Positions 1 through 14,656 of a stretch of DNA of 64,000 bases are shown one piece after another. The notes below the pieces were generated by a model. That model worked only from the letters and a program-made list of their open reading frames with translations, ran no database searches and was not told the origin of the DNA. Numbering within the stretch: the first letter of the stretch is position 1; every line of letters starts with the position of its first letter. The stretch spans positions 54,503,795 through 54,567,794 of the forward strand of contig CM031614.1 of assembly GCA_018398815.1 (NCBI GenBank), read 5' to 3'. The translations under genes were made by a program, and so were the position numbers. This DNA is from Conus ventricosus (taxonomy: Eukaryota > Mollusca > Gastropoda > Neogastropoda > Conidae).

Positions 1-3000
1 GGTAAAAGGTCACCTGAAAAATTTGGGCAGGTCATCACGACATTGGGGGCAGGACATCAAACCCACAATTTGGGGCCCGGTCACCACTGCACTGGTACAG
101 GTATCACGGGGCATTGGGACAGGCCATCACTGACATTAGGACAGGTATCCTGACATTAAAACAGGGCATCAGTGGGCCCTGGGGGCAGGTCCCTCATTGA
201 CACTGGGACAGGTCCTCACTGACATTAGGGGGAGGTCCCTACTGATCCCTTTGGGGGCCCGGGCATCACTGACATTTAAAGGGCACGTCATCACTGACAC
301 TGGTACAGGTCATAACTGACAATTTGGAAAAAGGTAATTTACTGACACGCTAAGGCCCCAGTGGAAAAAACGGAAAAAGGTCACAAAATGAATGGGGCAA
401 GTCATCAGGACACTGGGGGCAGTTTAACTTGACAGTGGGACAGGTCCTCAGTGACAGTGGGGGCCCTTCAACTTGGGAAAAAGGGGCCGGTCATCAGTGA
501 AAAAGTGGGAAAAGTTCAACATTGACAGTGGGACAGGTCATCACTGACAGTGGGAAAAGTTCAAAACTAAAAGTGGGACAGGTATCATGACAGTGGGGGC
601 AGTTTTTTTCATTTACAGTGGGACAAATTCATCATTTACCTGGGACGACCCCCATTGGGCACTGGGACAGGTCATCATTGACAATGGGCAGGGTTTAACA
701 TTGACAGTGGGGTAAATTTAAACATGACACGGGACTGTTTTTAACATTGGGGATGGGACGGTCATCAGTGCAGTGGGACAGTTCAACATTGACAGGGGGC
801 CGGTCATAGTGGGCACCGGGACAGTTTAAAAATTTCAGTGGGGCAAGTCATTAGTGGGCACTGGGGGCGTTTTTAAATTGACAGTAGGGCCCGGTATCAT
901 GATAGTGGGACAGTTCAAAAATTGACAGTGGGGGCAGGTCAACCGTGAACAGGGGCAGGTCAACCATGACACGGGGCAAGGGCATCAAAATGACCCTTTG
1001 GACGGTCACACTGGTCGGGGGGACCGGGCATCACTGACTTTTTGGACACGTCCCTCACTGACACGGTACAGGTCATAACTGACCTTTTGGACAAGGGAAT
1101 CACTGACCTTTCTACAGGTTTAAACAGTGGGCCCCGGAACAGGGCCCCAAGACCCCGGGGCAAGGGGGGGCCAGTGACATGGGGGCAAGGGTTCCCAAAA
1201 TTGCCCGTGGGACAGGTTTATCAGTTTTCAGTGGGGGGGGGGGTTTAACATTGAAAAGTGGGAAAAGGTATCAGGGGCGTGGGGGCAGTTCAACATTGAC
1301 AGGGGGGACAGGGGCATCCTGACAGTGGGATAGTTCAACCCAAAAATGGGACAGGGCAACAAGGGCAGTGGGACAGTTTTAAAATTGACAGTGGGCAGTT
1401 CACAGTGACACTTTGGGGCCGTTCAAATTTGACACTGGGACAGGTTCATTTTTACACTGGGAAAAAGTTCAACAAATTTACGTGGGGGGAAGTCATCAGT
1501 GACACGGGACTGTTCAACATTTAGTGGGACAGGTCATCAGTGACAGGGGGGACAGTTCCCAAAATTTGGGAGTGGGGCAGGTCATTTTGTGACACAGGGA
1601 CAGTTCAACATTGACAGTGGGGGGAAGTCCCTTAGGGACACTGGGGAAAAGTTTTAAAAAATTTAAAGTAGGACAGGGTCATCAGTGTAGTTTGGGGCAG
1701 TTTTTCCCTTGACAGTGGACAGTTCCAAAATTGGAAAAAAGGGGGAAAGGGCAACATGACAATGGGGCAGTTTTATCATTGACGGGACAGTTCAACAAAA
1801 TTTAAAAATGGGACAAATCATTACGACACTGGGAAAAGTTCAGCATTGACAGTGGGGCAAGTCATCAGTGACAGTGGGGCAGTTTTCCCCCTTTACAGTT
1901 GGGGGCAAGGGCATCAGTGACCCAAAAAGTTCAAAATTGACAGTGGGCCAAGGGCTCAGTGACAGTGGGGGCGTTCAACATTTACAGTGGGACAGGTTTT
2001 CAGTGAAGTGGGACAGTTCCCCCTTTACAGTTTGGGGCAGGGCATCAGTGACAGTGGGGGCAGTTTTTAAAATTACAGTGGGCCCGGTCATCAGTGGGCA
2101 CGGGACATTTTAACATTGAAAATGGGGCAATCATTTACTGAAGTGGGGGCAGTTCAACATTGACAAAGGGGGGAGAAACTTCAATGACCTGGGGGCAGTT
2201 CAACTTTTACACTGGGACAGTTTTAACAATTTACACTGGGACAGGGCAAACACGGGCACTGGGACAGGCAACAGTGACAGTTGGGGCAGTTCAACATTGA
2301 CCCTGTGACAGGTCATCAGTGACCCGGGGGGGGAAAATTTTAACATTGACACTGGGGCAAAGGGCTTCCCGTGACCTGGGACAGTTCGGGGCATTTAACT
2401 GGGACAGGCATCAGTGGGCATGGGAAGGTCATCATTGACCCTGGGACAGTTTAACTTGACAACTGGGACAGGTCCCTCAGTTTACACTTGGGGCAGTTTA
2501 ACAAATTGGGCCGTGAAAAGGTATCACTGACACTAGGACCCGTTTAACATTTCCCCTTTGGGCAGGTTATCATTGGGCCCGTGGGACCGGTACAGTGACA
2601 TGGGGCAGGTTTAACATTGCCCCTGAGAAGGTCATCAGTGACAGTGGGGGCAAATTTATCCCTTGACATTTGGGGCCCGTTCCCAAAATTGACCGGGACA
2701 AGTCTTTACTGACCCGGGGCAGTTTAAAAATTGATAGTGTTACAGGCATCAGTGACAGGGGGACCCTTCCAAAAATTGAAAACCCCGAGACCGGGCATCA
2801 GTGAAATGGGGCAGGTATCCCTGACAGTGGGACAGTTAAAAATTGGGCAGTGGGATAGGTTTATCAGTGACACTGGGGGACAGTTAACATTGACCCAAAA
2901 AGACAGGTCATCAGTGACAGTTGGGGCAGTTTCCAAAAATTGATACTGGGGCAGGTTCCCTCCTGACAGTGGGACCGGGAATCACGACAGTGGGGCAGTT

Positions 3001-6000
3001 CAAAAATTGGAAAATGGGACAGGCCCCAGTTTAAAATTTGGGGCAGTTTAAAATTGACCCTGGGGCAAAAGGCCTTTAGTGACCCTGGGAAAAGGTCAAA
3101 CAGTGACAGTGGGACAAATTTTAAAAATGACAGTGGGGCAGGTCAACAGGGGACAGTGGGAAGGGCAACCTTGACACTGGGGGCAGGTTTAACCCTTGAC
3201 AGTGGGGGGTCATCATTTACAGGGGACAGGTCATCAGGAACCAGGGGGACAGGTTTTCCCGTGACAAATGGGACAGGTCATCACTGACATGGGACAGGTC
3301 ATCCCTGACATGGGGACAGGGCATCACTGACACGGAAGGTCCCCTCCGACCCCCAGGGGGCCGGTCATCCTGACATAGGGACAGGGCATCAGGAATTTTG
3401 GGAACAGGTTCATCACTGACAATTTAGGGCGGTTAACACTGACATTGGGGGTTGGTCATCAATTTACCCCTAGGAAGGGCATCACTGAAAATAAGGACAA
3501 GTCATCATTGCATTGGGACAGGTAACACTGACAATGGGGACAGGTCAAACAAATGACATTGGGGACTTTTCCAAACACTGGGCATTGGGAAAAGGGCATC
3601 ACTGACATTAGGAAAAGGTCCACCGACAAATTTTGGGCAGGTCATCACTGACATTGGGGCAGTCATACTTGAAATTGGGACAGGTATCACTGACATTGGA
3701 CAGGTCACATCATGACAATTGGGACAGTGGCATTCAAATTGACACATGGACAGGTCATCATGACATGGGACAGGTCATCACTGACATTGGGACAGTCATC
3801 ACTGATGGACAGGTCATCATGACATTGGACAGGTCATCACTGACATGGACGTTCATGACAAAAGGAATTCAACATTGAAATTGGACAGGTTCACATTGAC
3901 ATTGGACAGTCATCCTGACCCTTGGGACAGTCATCATGACATGGGAACAGTCAACTTACATGGGCAGATCATCACTGACCACTGGGACAGTCAACATTGA
4001 CATGGGACAGGTCATCACTGACATTGGACAGTTCAACATGAATGGACAGGTCATCATGACACTGGGACAGTTCAGCACTGACATTGGGATCAGGTCATCA
4101 CTGACCCCTGTACAGGTCATCATGACTGGACAGGTCATCATGACATGGGACGGTTTCATACATTGCCACAGTGGGACAGGTCATCCCCCCCGCATAAGGA
4201 GTTCACATTAAAGGACAGGTCATCACTGACTGGGACAGGTCATCATGACACTGGGACAGGTCATCACTGACATGGACAGTCTTCAAACTAGGACATGGGA
4301 CAGGTCACATGACTCATGGGACATTCACATTGACATGGGACAGTTCACATTGACATGGGACAGGTCCATTCCTGATATATCAGTGACAAGGGTCATCACA
4401 TTTACGTTGGACAGTTCTCACTGACATGGTACAGTTCATCACTGACATGGGAAGGTCATCATGACATGGGCACGTTCACATTTAAAGGGACAGTTATCAC
4501 TGACACTTGGAAGTCACATGACACTGGACAGGTCATCAAGACCCTGGGACAGTTTTTAACAAATTTACAGTGGGCAGGTCACAGGGGCACGGGGGAGTTC
4601 AACCCTTTACAGTTGGGGCAGGTCAAACAGTGACACTGGGGCGGCTCAAAATTTAAAGGGGGCAAAGGTTTTTCAGGGACACTTTTACAGTTCAACAATT
4701 TACAGTGGACAGGTCTCAGGGCAGGGGACAGTTCAAAATTGAAAGTGGGACAGGTCATCATGACACTGGACCCGTTTTAACATTGACACTGGCCAAGTCA
4801 ATCACTACTCTTGGGGCGGTTTAAAATTGGGCAGGGGACAGTCCTCAGTGAAAAGTGGGGGCAGGTCAAACATGACAGGGGGACAGTTCAACACTGACAT
4901 TGGGAAAAGGTCCCTCAGGACAGTGGGACATTCACATTGCAAATGGGGGCAGTTCAACATTGACACTGGGGAAAAGGCCCTCAGTGACGGGGGGCAGGGC
5001 ATCTTACAGTGGGACAGGTCATCATGACATGGGACATGTCTTTACCGACAATGGAACATCACCACGACATTTGGGCCAAAGGTTCCCTACACATTGGGGC
5101 AGATTTATCACTGAAAACCAGGACAGATTTTTCACTGACATTAGGACAGGGGCATCCGACCTTTTGGGGCAAATCATCACAACTTTTGGGGCAGGGCATC
5201 ACTGACACTGGCACAGTCCCCATTACTTTTTTAAAAAGGTCTCACTGACACAGGGACAATCTCACTTAAAATTCGGACAGGTCATCACTGGGGACTGGTA
5301 CCGGTCATCCCCCTGACATTTGGGCCGGGCATCATTGACACGGGACAGGTCCCTTACTGACATGGGGGGCGGTTTATCACTGACCTGGTACTGGGCCCTC
5401 ATTTTTACACAGGGACAGGTCATCACAAAAATAGGGAAAAATCCCTTACCCGACATTGGAACAGGTAATCAATTTACATTGGGGCAGGTTATCACTGACA
5501 GGGGTTGGGGGTCAATGACAAATAGTTTAGGTCAACACTGACATTTGGGCAGGTCATCATTGACATTTGGACAACACACTGACAATGCGGGCAGGTTTAT
5601 CACTGACAAATTTGGGGGAGGGATCACTGACCTTGGGCAGGTCAAACACTGACTTTTGGACAGGTCCTCACCGCAATGGAAAAGGGCTTTTAAATGACAT
5701 TGGGGCAGGTCCCTCACAGACCAAAGGGGCAGGTCATCACTGACATTGCGACAGGCTCCCCTGACATTGGGAAAGGCATCACTGACATTAAAACAGGGCC
5801 TCACCGACAATGGAACAAAGGGCAACAATGACCCTTAACAGGTCCCTTACTGGGCATTGGGGCAGGGCATCATGAAAATTGGTTTTAAATTTATCATGAC
5901 ATTTTGGACAAAGGGCTCAAACCCACAATGGAAAAGGGCATCACTGACAAGGGAAAAGGTCATCACTGACATTGGACAGGTCTTTACTGACAATAGGACA

Positions 6001-9000
6001 GGTTTATCACCGACAATGGGGGCAAGTCATCACTGACATTAAGGGCAGGTCATCACGACAATTGGGGCAGGTCCCACCGACAATGGTCAGGTCATGACTC
6101 ACATTAGGAAAAGGGCTAACCGACATTGGCAGGGGAAACACTGACAAGGGGAAAAGGCATCACCGACTTGGACAGGTTCCCTCCTGACAAATGGGACAGG
6201 GCAACAATTTAACCCCTGGGACAGGTCCCTCACTGCATTTTTACAGGGCATCATTGACAATGGTACAGGTTTATCACTGACACGGTACAGGTCAACACTG
6301 ACATTGGGACAGGTCATCACTGGCCAAAAGGTAAAGGTCACCACTGACCCCTGGTTTCAGGGCATCACTGCAATGGACGGATTCCTTTACTGGGCACTGG
6401 GGCAGGTCATTAAAGACAATGGGACAGGCATCACTGACCTGGGAAAAGGTTACACGACAATGGACAGGACACCCTACCTGGGACGGGCATCACTGACAAA
6501 AAGGACTGGTCCCCTAACTGAAAATTGGGACAGGACATCAAACCCCATTGGGACAAGGGCACCAAATGACAAATGGGACAGGTCACCCCGACTTTGGGCG
6601 GCCATCACTGAAATTTCACAGGTCATCATTCTTAAACAGGTCCCTCAGTGCACTTTTGACCGGTCATCAGTAACGCTGGGGCAGGTTAAACATGAAAATG
6701 GACAAGGGGCCCCACTGACACGGGACAGGGCATCCCCTGGAAATAGACGGTCCCTTTACTGACCCTTGGACGGGCATCACCCAAATTGGGCAGGGCCCCC
6801 ACTGACACTGAAAAGGGCATCACTGAATTGGGGCAGGCCATCACTGACATTAGGACAAGGGCTCACTGACCTTAAGACAGGGCATCAGTGACCCCTGTGA
6901 CAGGTCTCAGTGCGGGGACGGCATCACGACATTAAAGGGAAAAAGTCATCCCCTGACACTGGTACAGGTCATAACTTTACATTAGGGCAGTAATCACTGA
7001 ACACTGGTACGGTCATCAGTGACACTGGAACAGGTCACAACTGACACGGGGCAAGTCATCAGTGGGCACGGACAGTTCAACATTTACCGTGGGACAGGGC
7101 CTTGGGGTTTACACTGGGGCAGTTTAACATTTACGAAAGGAAAAGGTCATCATGACAAATGGGGCCCCTTCAACATTGAAAGGGACAGGTCATCAGGGCC
7201 CCGTTCAAAATTACATTGGGGCAGGGGCATTTACTGGCATGGGATTTGGGTTTAACACTAAAATGGGACAGGGCTCATGACAGTGGGACCCGATTTAAAA
7301 TTACGGGGGCAGTTTTATCATGACACGGGGCAGTTTTTAAAATTGACACGGGACGGTCAAACTTTTACAAATGGGACAGTTCAACAAAGACAGGGGGCCC
7401 AAATCATCATTTACACTGGGAAGGTTTTAACATTGAAGTGGGCAGGGGGCAGTGCGTGGGACAGTTTTTAACATTGACATGGGGAAAATCCCTCAGTTTA
7501 CACCCCGGGGGCAAATTCAACATTGACAGTGGGGGAAGTCCCTCAGTGACCCCTGGGGCAGTTCCCAAAAATTTACAGTAGGGCAGGGCTTTATGGGCAG
7601 TGGGCATTTTAAAATTTTACAGTGGGCAGTTCAACTTTTAGAGTGGGGCAGGGCATCATTTACGTGGACCCTTTTAACATTGACCAAATGGGGCAATCAT
7701 CATTAATCAGTTCAACATTGACAGTGGGGGAAATCATCAGTGACACTGGGAACCCCCAAAATTCCAAAATTGACAGGAAAACAGGTCCCTTTAGTGTCAG
7801 GGGACAGTTTCAACCCTTGAAAATTTGGGGCAATTCCTTACTGCACTGGGCGGTTTAAAAATTGACAGTGGGGGAATTCCCTCATGACAGTGGGGCAGTT
7901 CCACTTTGGGCAGTAAACAGGTCATCAGTGACACTGGACAGTTTTAAAATTGACAAATGGGGGCCCGTCATCAGTGACGTGGAACCCGTTTAAAAATTTA
8001 CAGTGGGGGCAGGTTTTCATGACAGTGGGCAGTTCAACCCCTTGACAGTGGGGCAAGGGCCCTAAATGACAGTGGGGGAAGTTAAAAATTTTACAGTGGG
8101 GCAGGTCCATACACTTGGGCGTTCAACATTGAAAGCGGACAACCATCACTGACATTGGGAAAATTTTAAAATTGACAGTTTGGGCAGGGCATCAGTGGGC
8201 AGTGGACAGGGCTCAGGGACCTGACAGTTTTCCAAAATTGACACTGGGAAAAGGTATCATTTACAAATGGGACAGTTCAACATTGACACTGAGACAGGTC
8301 ATCACTGACACAGGGCAGTTCAACATTGCCACTTTACAGGTTTATCAGTGCAGTGGGAAAAGGGCATCAGTGACACTGGGAAAAAGTTTTAACATTTCCA
8401 CTGGACAGGTCATCAGTGAAAATGGGACAGGTCATCATTGACAGTGGGGCAGTTTTTAACATTGACACTGGGACAATTATCACTGACACTTGGACGGGCA
8501 TCATGAAAAGTGGGAAAAGTTTTAACATTTTCACGGGACAGTTCAAATTGGGCACTGGGACGGGCCCTCAAATGACACTGGGACAGGTCATCAGTGACGA
8601 GGGACATTCAACATTGCCCCTGTACAGGCCATCATTACAGTGGGGGCAGTTTAACCCTTGACACTGGGACAGGGGCAACAGTGACACTGGGACAGTTTCG
8701 ACATTGACACTGGGCAGGGCATCATTTACCCGTGGGACAGGTCCTCCCTTTACCTGGAACAGTTCAACATTGAAAACTGGGGCAGGCATCAGGGGACACT
8801 TTGGGGCATTCAACATCGACACTTAACCGGGAAACACTCACACGGGGGCAGTTCAACTTTTCCACTGGGGCGGTTTATCTTTCATGGGGCAGGTCATCAT
8901 TGGAAAAGTGGGACCCGTTCAAAATTGACACGGGGGCAAGTCATCACTGACACGGGGCAGTTCAACATTGAAAATTTGGGAAAAGGTCCCTCAAATTTAC

Positions 9001-12000
9001 AGTGGGGCAGTTCACATTTACAAATGAGACAGGCCCTCAGGGACGTGGGACAGGTCAAACACTGACATGGACAGTTTAACAAATTTACAAAGGGAAAAGG
9101 TCACAGTGGGCAGGGGACGTTTCAACACTGACATGGGCAGGGCATCATGACATGGGACAGGGCTCAATTTACCCCTGGGGCAGTTCAAACATTGACCCCT
9201 GGGGCAGGTCTTCATGACAGTGGGGCGGTCTCATGACGTGGGGGGGTTTTATCCAATGACATGGGGAAAATTCCAAAAATTTAAAACGGGACAGGCCCTT
9301 TAGTGAACCCCTGGGACAGGTCATCAGTGAAAAGTGGGACAGTTCAACACTTTACAGTGGACAGGGGCAAACAGTGGGCAGTGGGGCAGGTTTATCATTG
9401 ACCTTGGGCAGTTCAACATTGACACTGGGGGGCGGTCTCAGTGCGTGGGGGCAGGTCATCCGGACAGTGGCAGGGCACACTGACACTGGGGCAGTTCAAC
9501 ATTACACTGTTAAAAGGCTTTAGTGACGGTTTGGGCATGTCAAACAGTGACCTGGGGGCAGGTCCTCATGCACTGGGACAGTTTAACATTGACACTTTGG
9601 GGGAGGTCATCAATTACAGTGTGACAGGGCATCAGTGACAAATGGACAGGCTCACTGACACCCGGGACATTCACAAAGGGGCGTGGGACAGGGGCCCTCG
9701 TGACAGTGGGGAAAGGTTTATCATGACAGTGGGGGAGTTCAACATTGAAAAATGGGGCCAAATCTCACTGACACTGGGGCAGTTTAAAAATTGGCAGTGG
9801 GACAGGGCATCACTGACACTTGGGGCAGTTCAACAATTTAAAAATGGGACAGTCATCAGTGAAATTTTGGGCAGTTCACATGGGCCCGGGGGCGGTCCCT
9901 CATGAAAAGTGGGGAAGTTTACATTTTTACATTGGGGCAGGTCTCATTGACATGGGGCAGGGGGCAGCGGAAGGGGGACAGTTTTTAACATTTTGACAGG
10001 GGACGTTTAACAGTGAAAATAGGGCAGTTTTAACTTGAAGGGACAATTTTAACATTGACATGGGACATTCAACATTGACAGTGGGACAAATTTACCAGTG
10101 GGCCTGGACATTTAACATTGACAGTGGGACAGGTCATCATGACAGTGGGGCAGTTTTAAAAATTGACAGTGGGACAGGGCATCAGTGAAAGTTGGGGCAG
10201 GGCATCAGTGACAGGGGGCAAAGGGCTCACTGACACGGGCGGTTTAAACATTTGACCTGTTACGGTCATCAGTGGGCGGGGACATTCTTCATGACACTGG
10301 GGGAGGCCCTCAGTGACAAATGGGACAGTTTTCTTTTCCCCCGGGGAGGTTTAACAATGAAAAGTGTGAGGGCCCTCATCCGTGGGGGCAGGTCATCACT
10401 GACACTGGGGCATTTTTAACATTTACAGTGGGACAGGTAATCAGTGACAGGGGGACAGGGGGTCGTGACGTGGGACAGTTCAACATTGAAAGTGGGACAA
10501 TCATCAGTGAAAACTGGGACAGTTCCCCATTTACACTAGGACAGGGGCCCTCAGGGCAGGGGGACAGTTCAACATTGACAGTGGGAAAAGGGGCCCTCAT
10601 GAAAAACTGGGGCATTCAACATTGAAAAATGGGACAGGGCTCATCAAAACTGGGGGAGGGCTCAGTTACAGTGGGGGCAGTTTCAAAAATTGACATGGGA
10701 CAGGTCCCTCAGTGACAGTGGGCAGTTCAACATTTAAAAATGGGACAGGTCCCTCAGTGACCTGGGACAGTTCAACATTGCCCGGGGACAGGTCATCACT
10801 GGGCGTGGGTAGTTCCCAAAACTAAAAATTGGGCAAAGGGCATCAGTGACAGTGGGACAGTTTTAAAAAAATTTTACCCTGGGAAAAGTTTTAAAACTTT
10901 ACACTGGGGCAGTTTTAAAATTTACACTGGGCAGGTCATATTGACACTGGGACAGTTTTAACTTTTCAGTGGGGGGAAGCATCAGTGGGCACGGGAAAGG
11001 TTTAACATTTAAATGGGGCCCGGTCATCAGTGACAGTTGGGGCAGTTCAACATTGGGAAAATGGGACAGGTTTTTCAGTACAAATGGGGAAAATTCAAAC
11101 ATTGACAGTGGGGGAGGGCAAACCCCTTTACACTGGACAGTTCAACATTGACACTGAGACAGGGCCCCTCAGTGACGTGGGGGCGGTCATCAGTGAGCTG
11201 GGAAGTTTTAACATTGAAAATGGGGCGGGCCCAAACAGTGACACTGGGACAGTTCCACATTGAACTGGACAATCCCTCACGGGCACTAGGACAGTTCAAC
11301 ATTGCAGTTTGGGGCAGGGCATCAGTGACAGTGGGGCAGGGCACTTTAAAAAGGGGACAAATTTAAAAACCGAAAACAGTGGGGCAGTTTTAAACATTGA
11401 CAATGGGGCGTTCATCATTGCACTGGGGCAGGTCATCCCGTGCAGTGGGGCAGGGAAACAGGACAGTGGACAGGGCCCTCGTGAAAAGTGGGGCAGTTCC
11501 AAACCCCTGACACGGGGCAGTTCAAAAAATTGACCTGGGCAGTTCAACTTTTACACGGGCAGGGGCAAACAATGACAGTGGGACGTTCAACATTGAATTT
11601 GGACAGGGCTCACGACATTGGGGCAGTTTAACATTGAGAAATGGGGCAGGTCCCTTAGTGCAGTGGGGCATTTCAAAATTTTCAGGGGCCCGGGGCATCA
11701 GTGAAAGTGGGGCAGTTCAACACTGACAGGGGGAAGGCCAACCATTTACAGTGGGACAGTTTCAACATTGAAAAATGGGAAAAGGCATCATTACGTGGGA
11801 AAAAGTTCAAAATAACATGGGGCAAGTTTATCATGACAGGGTTTGGGCAGTTTAACATTGACAGTGGGGCAAGTCAACAGGCACTGGGACAGGTTTAACT
11901 TTTCACTGGGACAGTCCATCACTGACCCCTGGACAGGGCTTTAGGGCCCGGGGGGGGGGGTCCCCCATGACAGTGGGGGCTGTTTAACTTTTAAAGTGGG

Positions 12001-13410
12001 ACAGGTCCTCATTTACAGTGGGACCGGTCATCATGAAAACTACACAGGTCATCCCTTTACCGGGACCGGTCATCAGTTTTCACTGGGGAAAAGGTCATCA
12101 TGACACTGGGTAGGGCATCAGTGACAGTGGGACAGTTAACACTGACAGTGGGACAGGAAAATCAGTGACCCCTGGGAACCCTTAAAAATTGAAAGCGGGA
12201 CAGGGCAACCTTTAAAAGGGGACAGGGCATCATGACACGGGGGCAGTTTTTTAACATTGAATGGGACAAAGGGCATCAAATGACACTGGGACAGTTCCAC
12301 AATTGAAAAACTTTGGGAAAAATCCCTCACTGGGCAAAGGGGCAGTTCAACATTGAAGTGGGGAAAAGGGCATCAGTGACAGTGGACAGGTCATCAGGGC
12401 AGTGGGGCATTTTTAAAACTGACAGGGACAGGGCATCATGACAGTGGAAAAGGTCACATTGCCCCTGGGACAGTTCAACATTGACAGTGGGGGCAGGGCC
12501 TCATGACAGTGGGCAGGTCCCTCCCTGACAGTGGGGCAGGTCATCAGTGACAGTTGGGGCGTTTAACATTTAAAGTGGGACAGGTTTATCAGTGACCTTT
12601 ACAGGGCTTTAGTAACAGTGGGCAGTTTTAACACTGAAAGTGGGGCAGGTCACAGTGGGCTGGGACAGGTCCCTCATTGACAGTGGGGGCAGGGTTTTCA
12701 GTGACATGGGGCAGTTTAACACTGACATGGGGCAGGGCATCAGTGAAAGTGGAACGTTCAACATTGACAATTTGGGGCAGGTCCCTCATTTTATAGTGGG
12801 ACAGGTCACAGGGACACGGGGCAAATTCAACTTTTTACAAATGGGGTGGTCATCTTTAAAATGGGGCGGCAACAGTGAAAGTGGCAGTTCAACTTGAAAG
12901 GGGGAAGGGCCCTCATTTTACAGTGGGACAAGGGGCATCAGTGACACTGGGGCAGGTCTCATTTCAGGGGGACAGTTTTTAACATTGACATTGGGAAAAA
13001 GGGTTTACATTTACATGGACGTTTTAACATTGACAGTGGGCCGGTCCCTCAGTGACAGTGGGAAAGGTCCCTTTAGTGACACTGGGGCAGTTTTTAACAG
13101 GGGCAGTGGGGCAGGGGCACACCACCGACATAGGGGCGCTTTATCATTTCCTTTGGGAAAAGGGTTTCCAATGTTTGTAAAAGTCCCCTCACCAAACGTC
13201 ATCAATTTATACCGGGTCAGGGCATCACCAAAACGGGCATCCCAAAGATACCGGGGCAGGTCAACTCGGGGGGGGGGTTGGGAAGAGGATCCCCAACAGT
13301 GCAGCAGGGACACTGATGGACTCATTTTTTTTCACTGACGGTCATCACTGAAATTGGGAAAATGGGCACAAAAACCACAGGGACAGGCTTTAATGACATT
13401 TGGACAGAAA
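1..13410. repeat. 22-bp satellite array, two monomer types
   Basis: Almost every position falls in a degenerate ~22-bp monomer. Type A reads roughly GGGACAGGTCATCACTGACA plus two bases; type B reads roughly GGGACAGTTCAACATTGACA plus two. A and B often alternate, giving a 44-bp dimer, especially at ~420-3,000 and ~7,000-13,100; ~4,990-6,960 is nearly pure A. The array decays into less regular sequence after ~13,120. Homopolymers (runs of G, C, A, T) vary wildly between neighbours, which suggests basecalling noise on top of true divergence. Reading frames here are periodic shadows of the repeat and are not genes. Confidence 0.93.
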
Positions 13411-13600
13411 AACAAACTAAGTATTTGCACTCACACACACATACACACACGCGCGCGCGTATGCACATACACACACAATCTCTAAACAAGTATTAAATAG
13501 TCCACACACACAATCTTTAAAACAAGAATTGAATATTCTAAAACAAGCATGATTTATCGACTCACTAAAAAGGGAAAATACTGTGTGAAAATGTAATGTG
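13411..13600. repeat. (CA)n/(CG)n tract and AT-rich spacer
   Basis: A mixed CA, CG and TA microsatellite (about 13,425-13,480) is followed by AT-rich sequence with short CA runs. I see no gene here. Confidence 0.7.
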
Positions 13601-13601
13601 C

Positions 13602-14010
13602 TATCGGTATAAAAAGATACTCAGCCAATACACTCGAGGACGAGACACTGGACTACTATAGTAATGCCTCCTTGTGTCTGAAACATGGATCAACGAAGCA
13701 AGGCTTCCACATACTACAGCAACGCCAATATAAAGCGTCCCTAAGACGTGGGATTCATCTGAAGGAACTCCAACGCGTGTTCTGCATGGATCACTGAACC
13801 CCACAAATGTGATTTACGCCCTGTTGGCGTCAGGCTCTTGAAGCAGAAATCGTGAGCTTTCTCTGTGTAATATTCCGACTCTCTGCCCGAGGGCAGCGCA
13901 TGCCAGTAGGACAGCGCCATACGTGTTCTTGGCAAGTCTAGGTACTTTTCTGTTGACTCGTCGTTTCCCGAGCAGATCTGGCCAGCGAAAACTTCCTTTT
14001 TGTCGTGGTT
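13602..14010 (-). CDS. candidate terminal exon of a host gene (unrecognised)
   Basis: Unlike the surrounding repeats, this stretch has balanced composition and two long open frames on the minus strand. A possible splice acceptor (TTATCAG) lies just upstream at 14,011-14,017. One frame stays open from about 14,010 to a stop at 13,741-13,743 and contains residues such as FAGQICSGNDESTEKYLDL; another, from ~13,804 to 13,602, contains GVPSDESHVLGTLYIG. The second has a faint look of ependymin-related proteins, which often carry a GVP...YIG stretch, but this is only a pattern impression. Splice phase with the upstream candidate exon does not fit either of these frames cleanly, so an indel, another exon, or no gene at all are all possible. 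Confidence 0.3.
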
Positions 14011-14080
14011 CTGATAAGTACGTAAATTGCATCATTTTACTTCTTAGCCTATTAAAAAACACAAATACAAACATACATTT

Positions 14081-14391
14081 TAAAACCTAACTCCTAGATC
14101 AATACTTTAGGTTTAGTGGAAAATGGGATGAAAAAAAATGCGCACTACAAGTTTCAAACTACAAACTCGGGATTGCCTTACCACTAACTTTTCTCCGCAA
14201 CACCATCCCTATCAATACAGACACTCATCTGCGTGTGTATAATCACAGATAGAGGACAATCCCCTTCTCATCCATCACCAATACATCAAGCTTGTGACAG
14301 TTCTTTTTGTGTTTCAAATATTCTATCAACAATTTCATCGATCAGATTTAACAAGCAGGTCAGTAAAGTGCTTCTGCTTAATTTGGTCACA
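14081..14391. other. unassigned spacer with a weak tRNA-like stretch
   Basis: Around 14,145-14,205 the minus strand reads like a decayed tRNA-derived SINE head: a GTTAGTGG block (A-box-like) and a GTTTGAAAC block (B-box-like) ~25 bases apart. Both boxes are imperfect. Nothing else is recognised. Confidence 0.25.
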
Positions 14392-14524
<133 letters not shown>

Positions 14525-14573
14525 ACTTGTTGAAGAAAGGCAATAGTACAAAAGGGAACGAAAAGAACTATAC

Positions 14574-14656
14574 CTGATACGGTAACGCTGAAGTGGCATT
14601 TGTCAGCAGTAATATCGTAAGAATTGCCTGCGTTGTAGGTAACTCTGTACGAAATC
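14574..14656 (-). CDS. candidate internal host exon, 83 nt
   Basis: On the minus strand a pyrimidine-rich tract ending CTTCAAAG (acceptor) precedes an 83-nt open stretch that ends TATCAG followed by GTATAG (donor). One frame is open throughout and reads like a beta-rich extracellular segment with a single cysteine (core residues [16 protein letters not shown]). Entry and exit phases are the same, as in a symmetric exon. Its spacing to the candidate terminal exon (13,602-14,010, same strand) and their shared normal base composition are why I link them. I do not recognise the protein firmly; an ependymin-like secreted protein is a weak possibility. Confidence 0.35.

Noticed and set aside
6304..6762. 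A 152-codon ORF, the longest in the first 13 kb
   Set aside because: Entirely satellite monomers; its length reflects chance lack of stops in a degenerate repeat.
960..13338. Dozens of ORFs of 60-150 codons reading like GQVITDTGQFNID
   Set aside because: They are translations of the 22-bp satellite, occur on both strands and in all frames, and follow the repeat period.
1..13410. CRISPR-like array
   Set aside because: Monomers are contiguous, with no unique spacers of constant length, and the context is eukaryotic.
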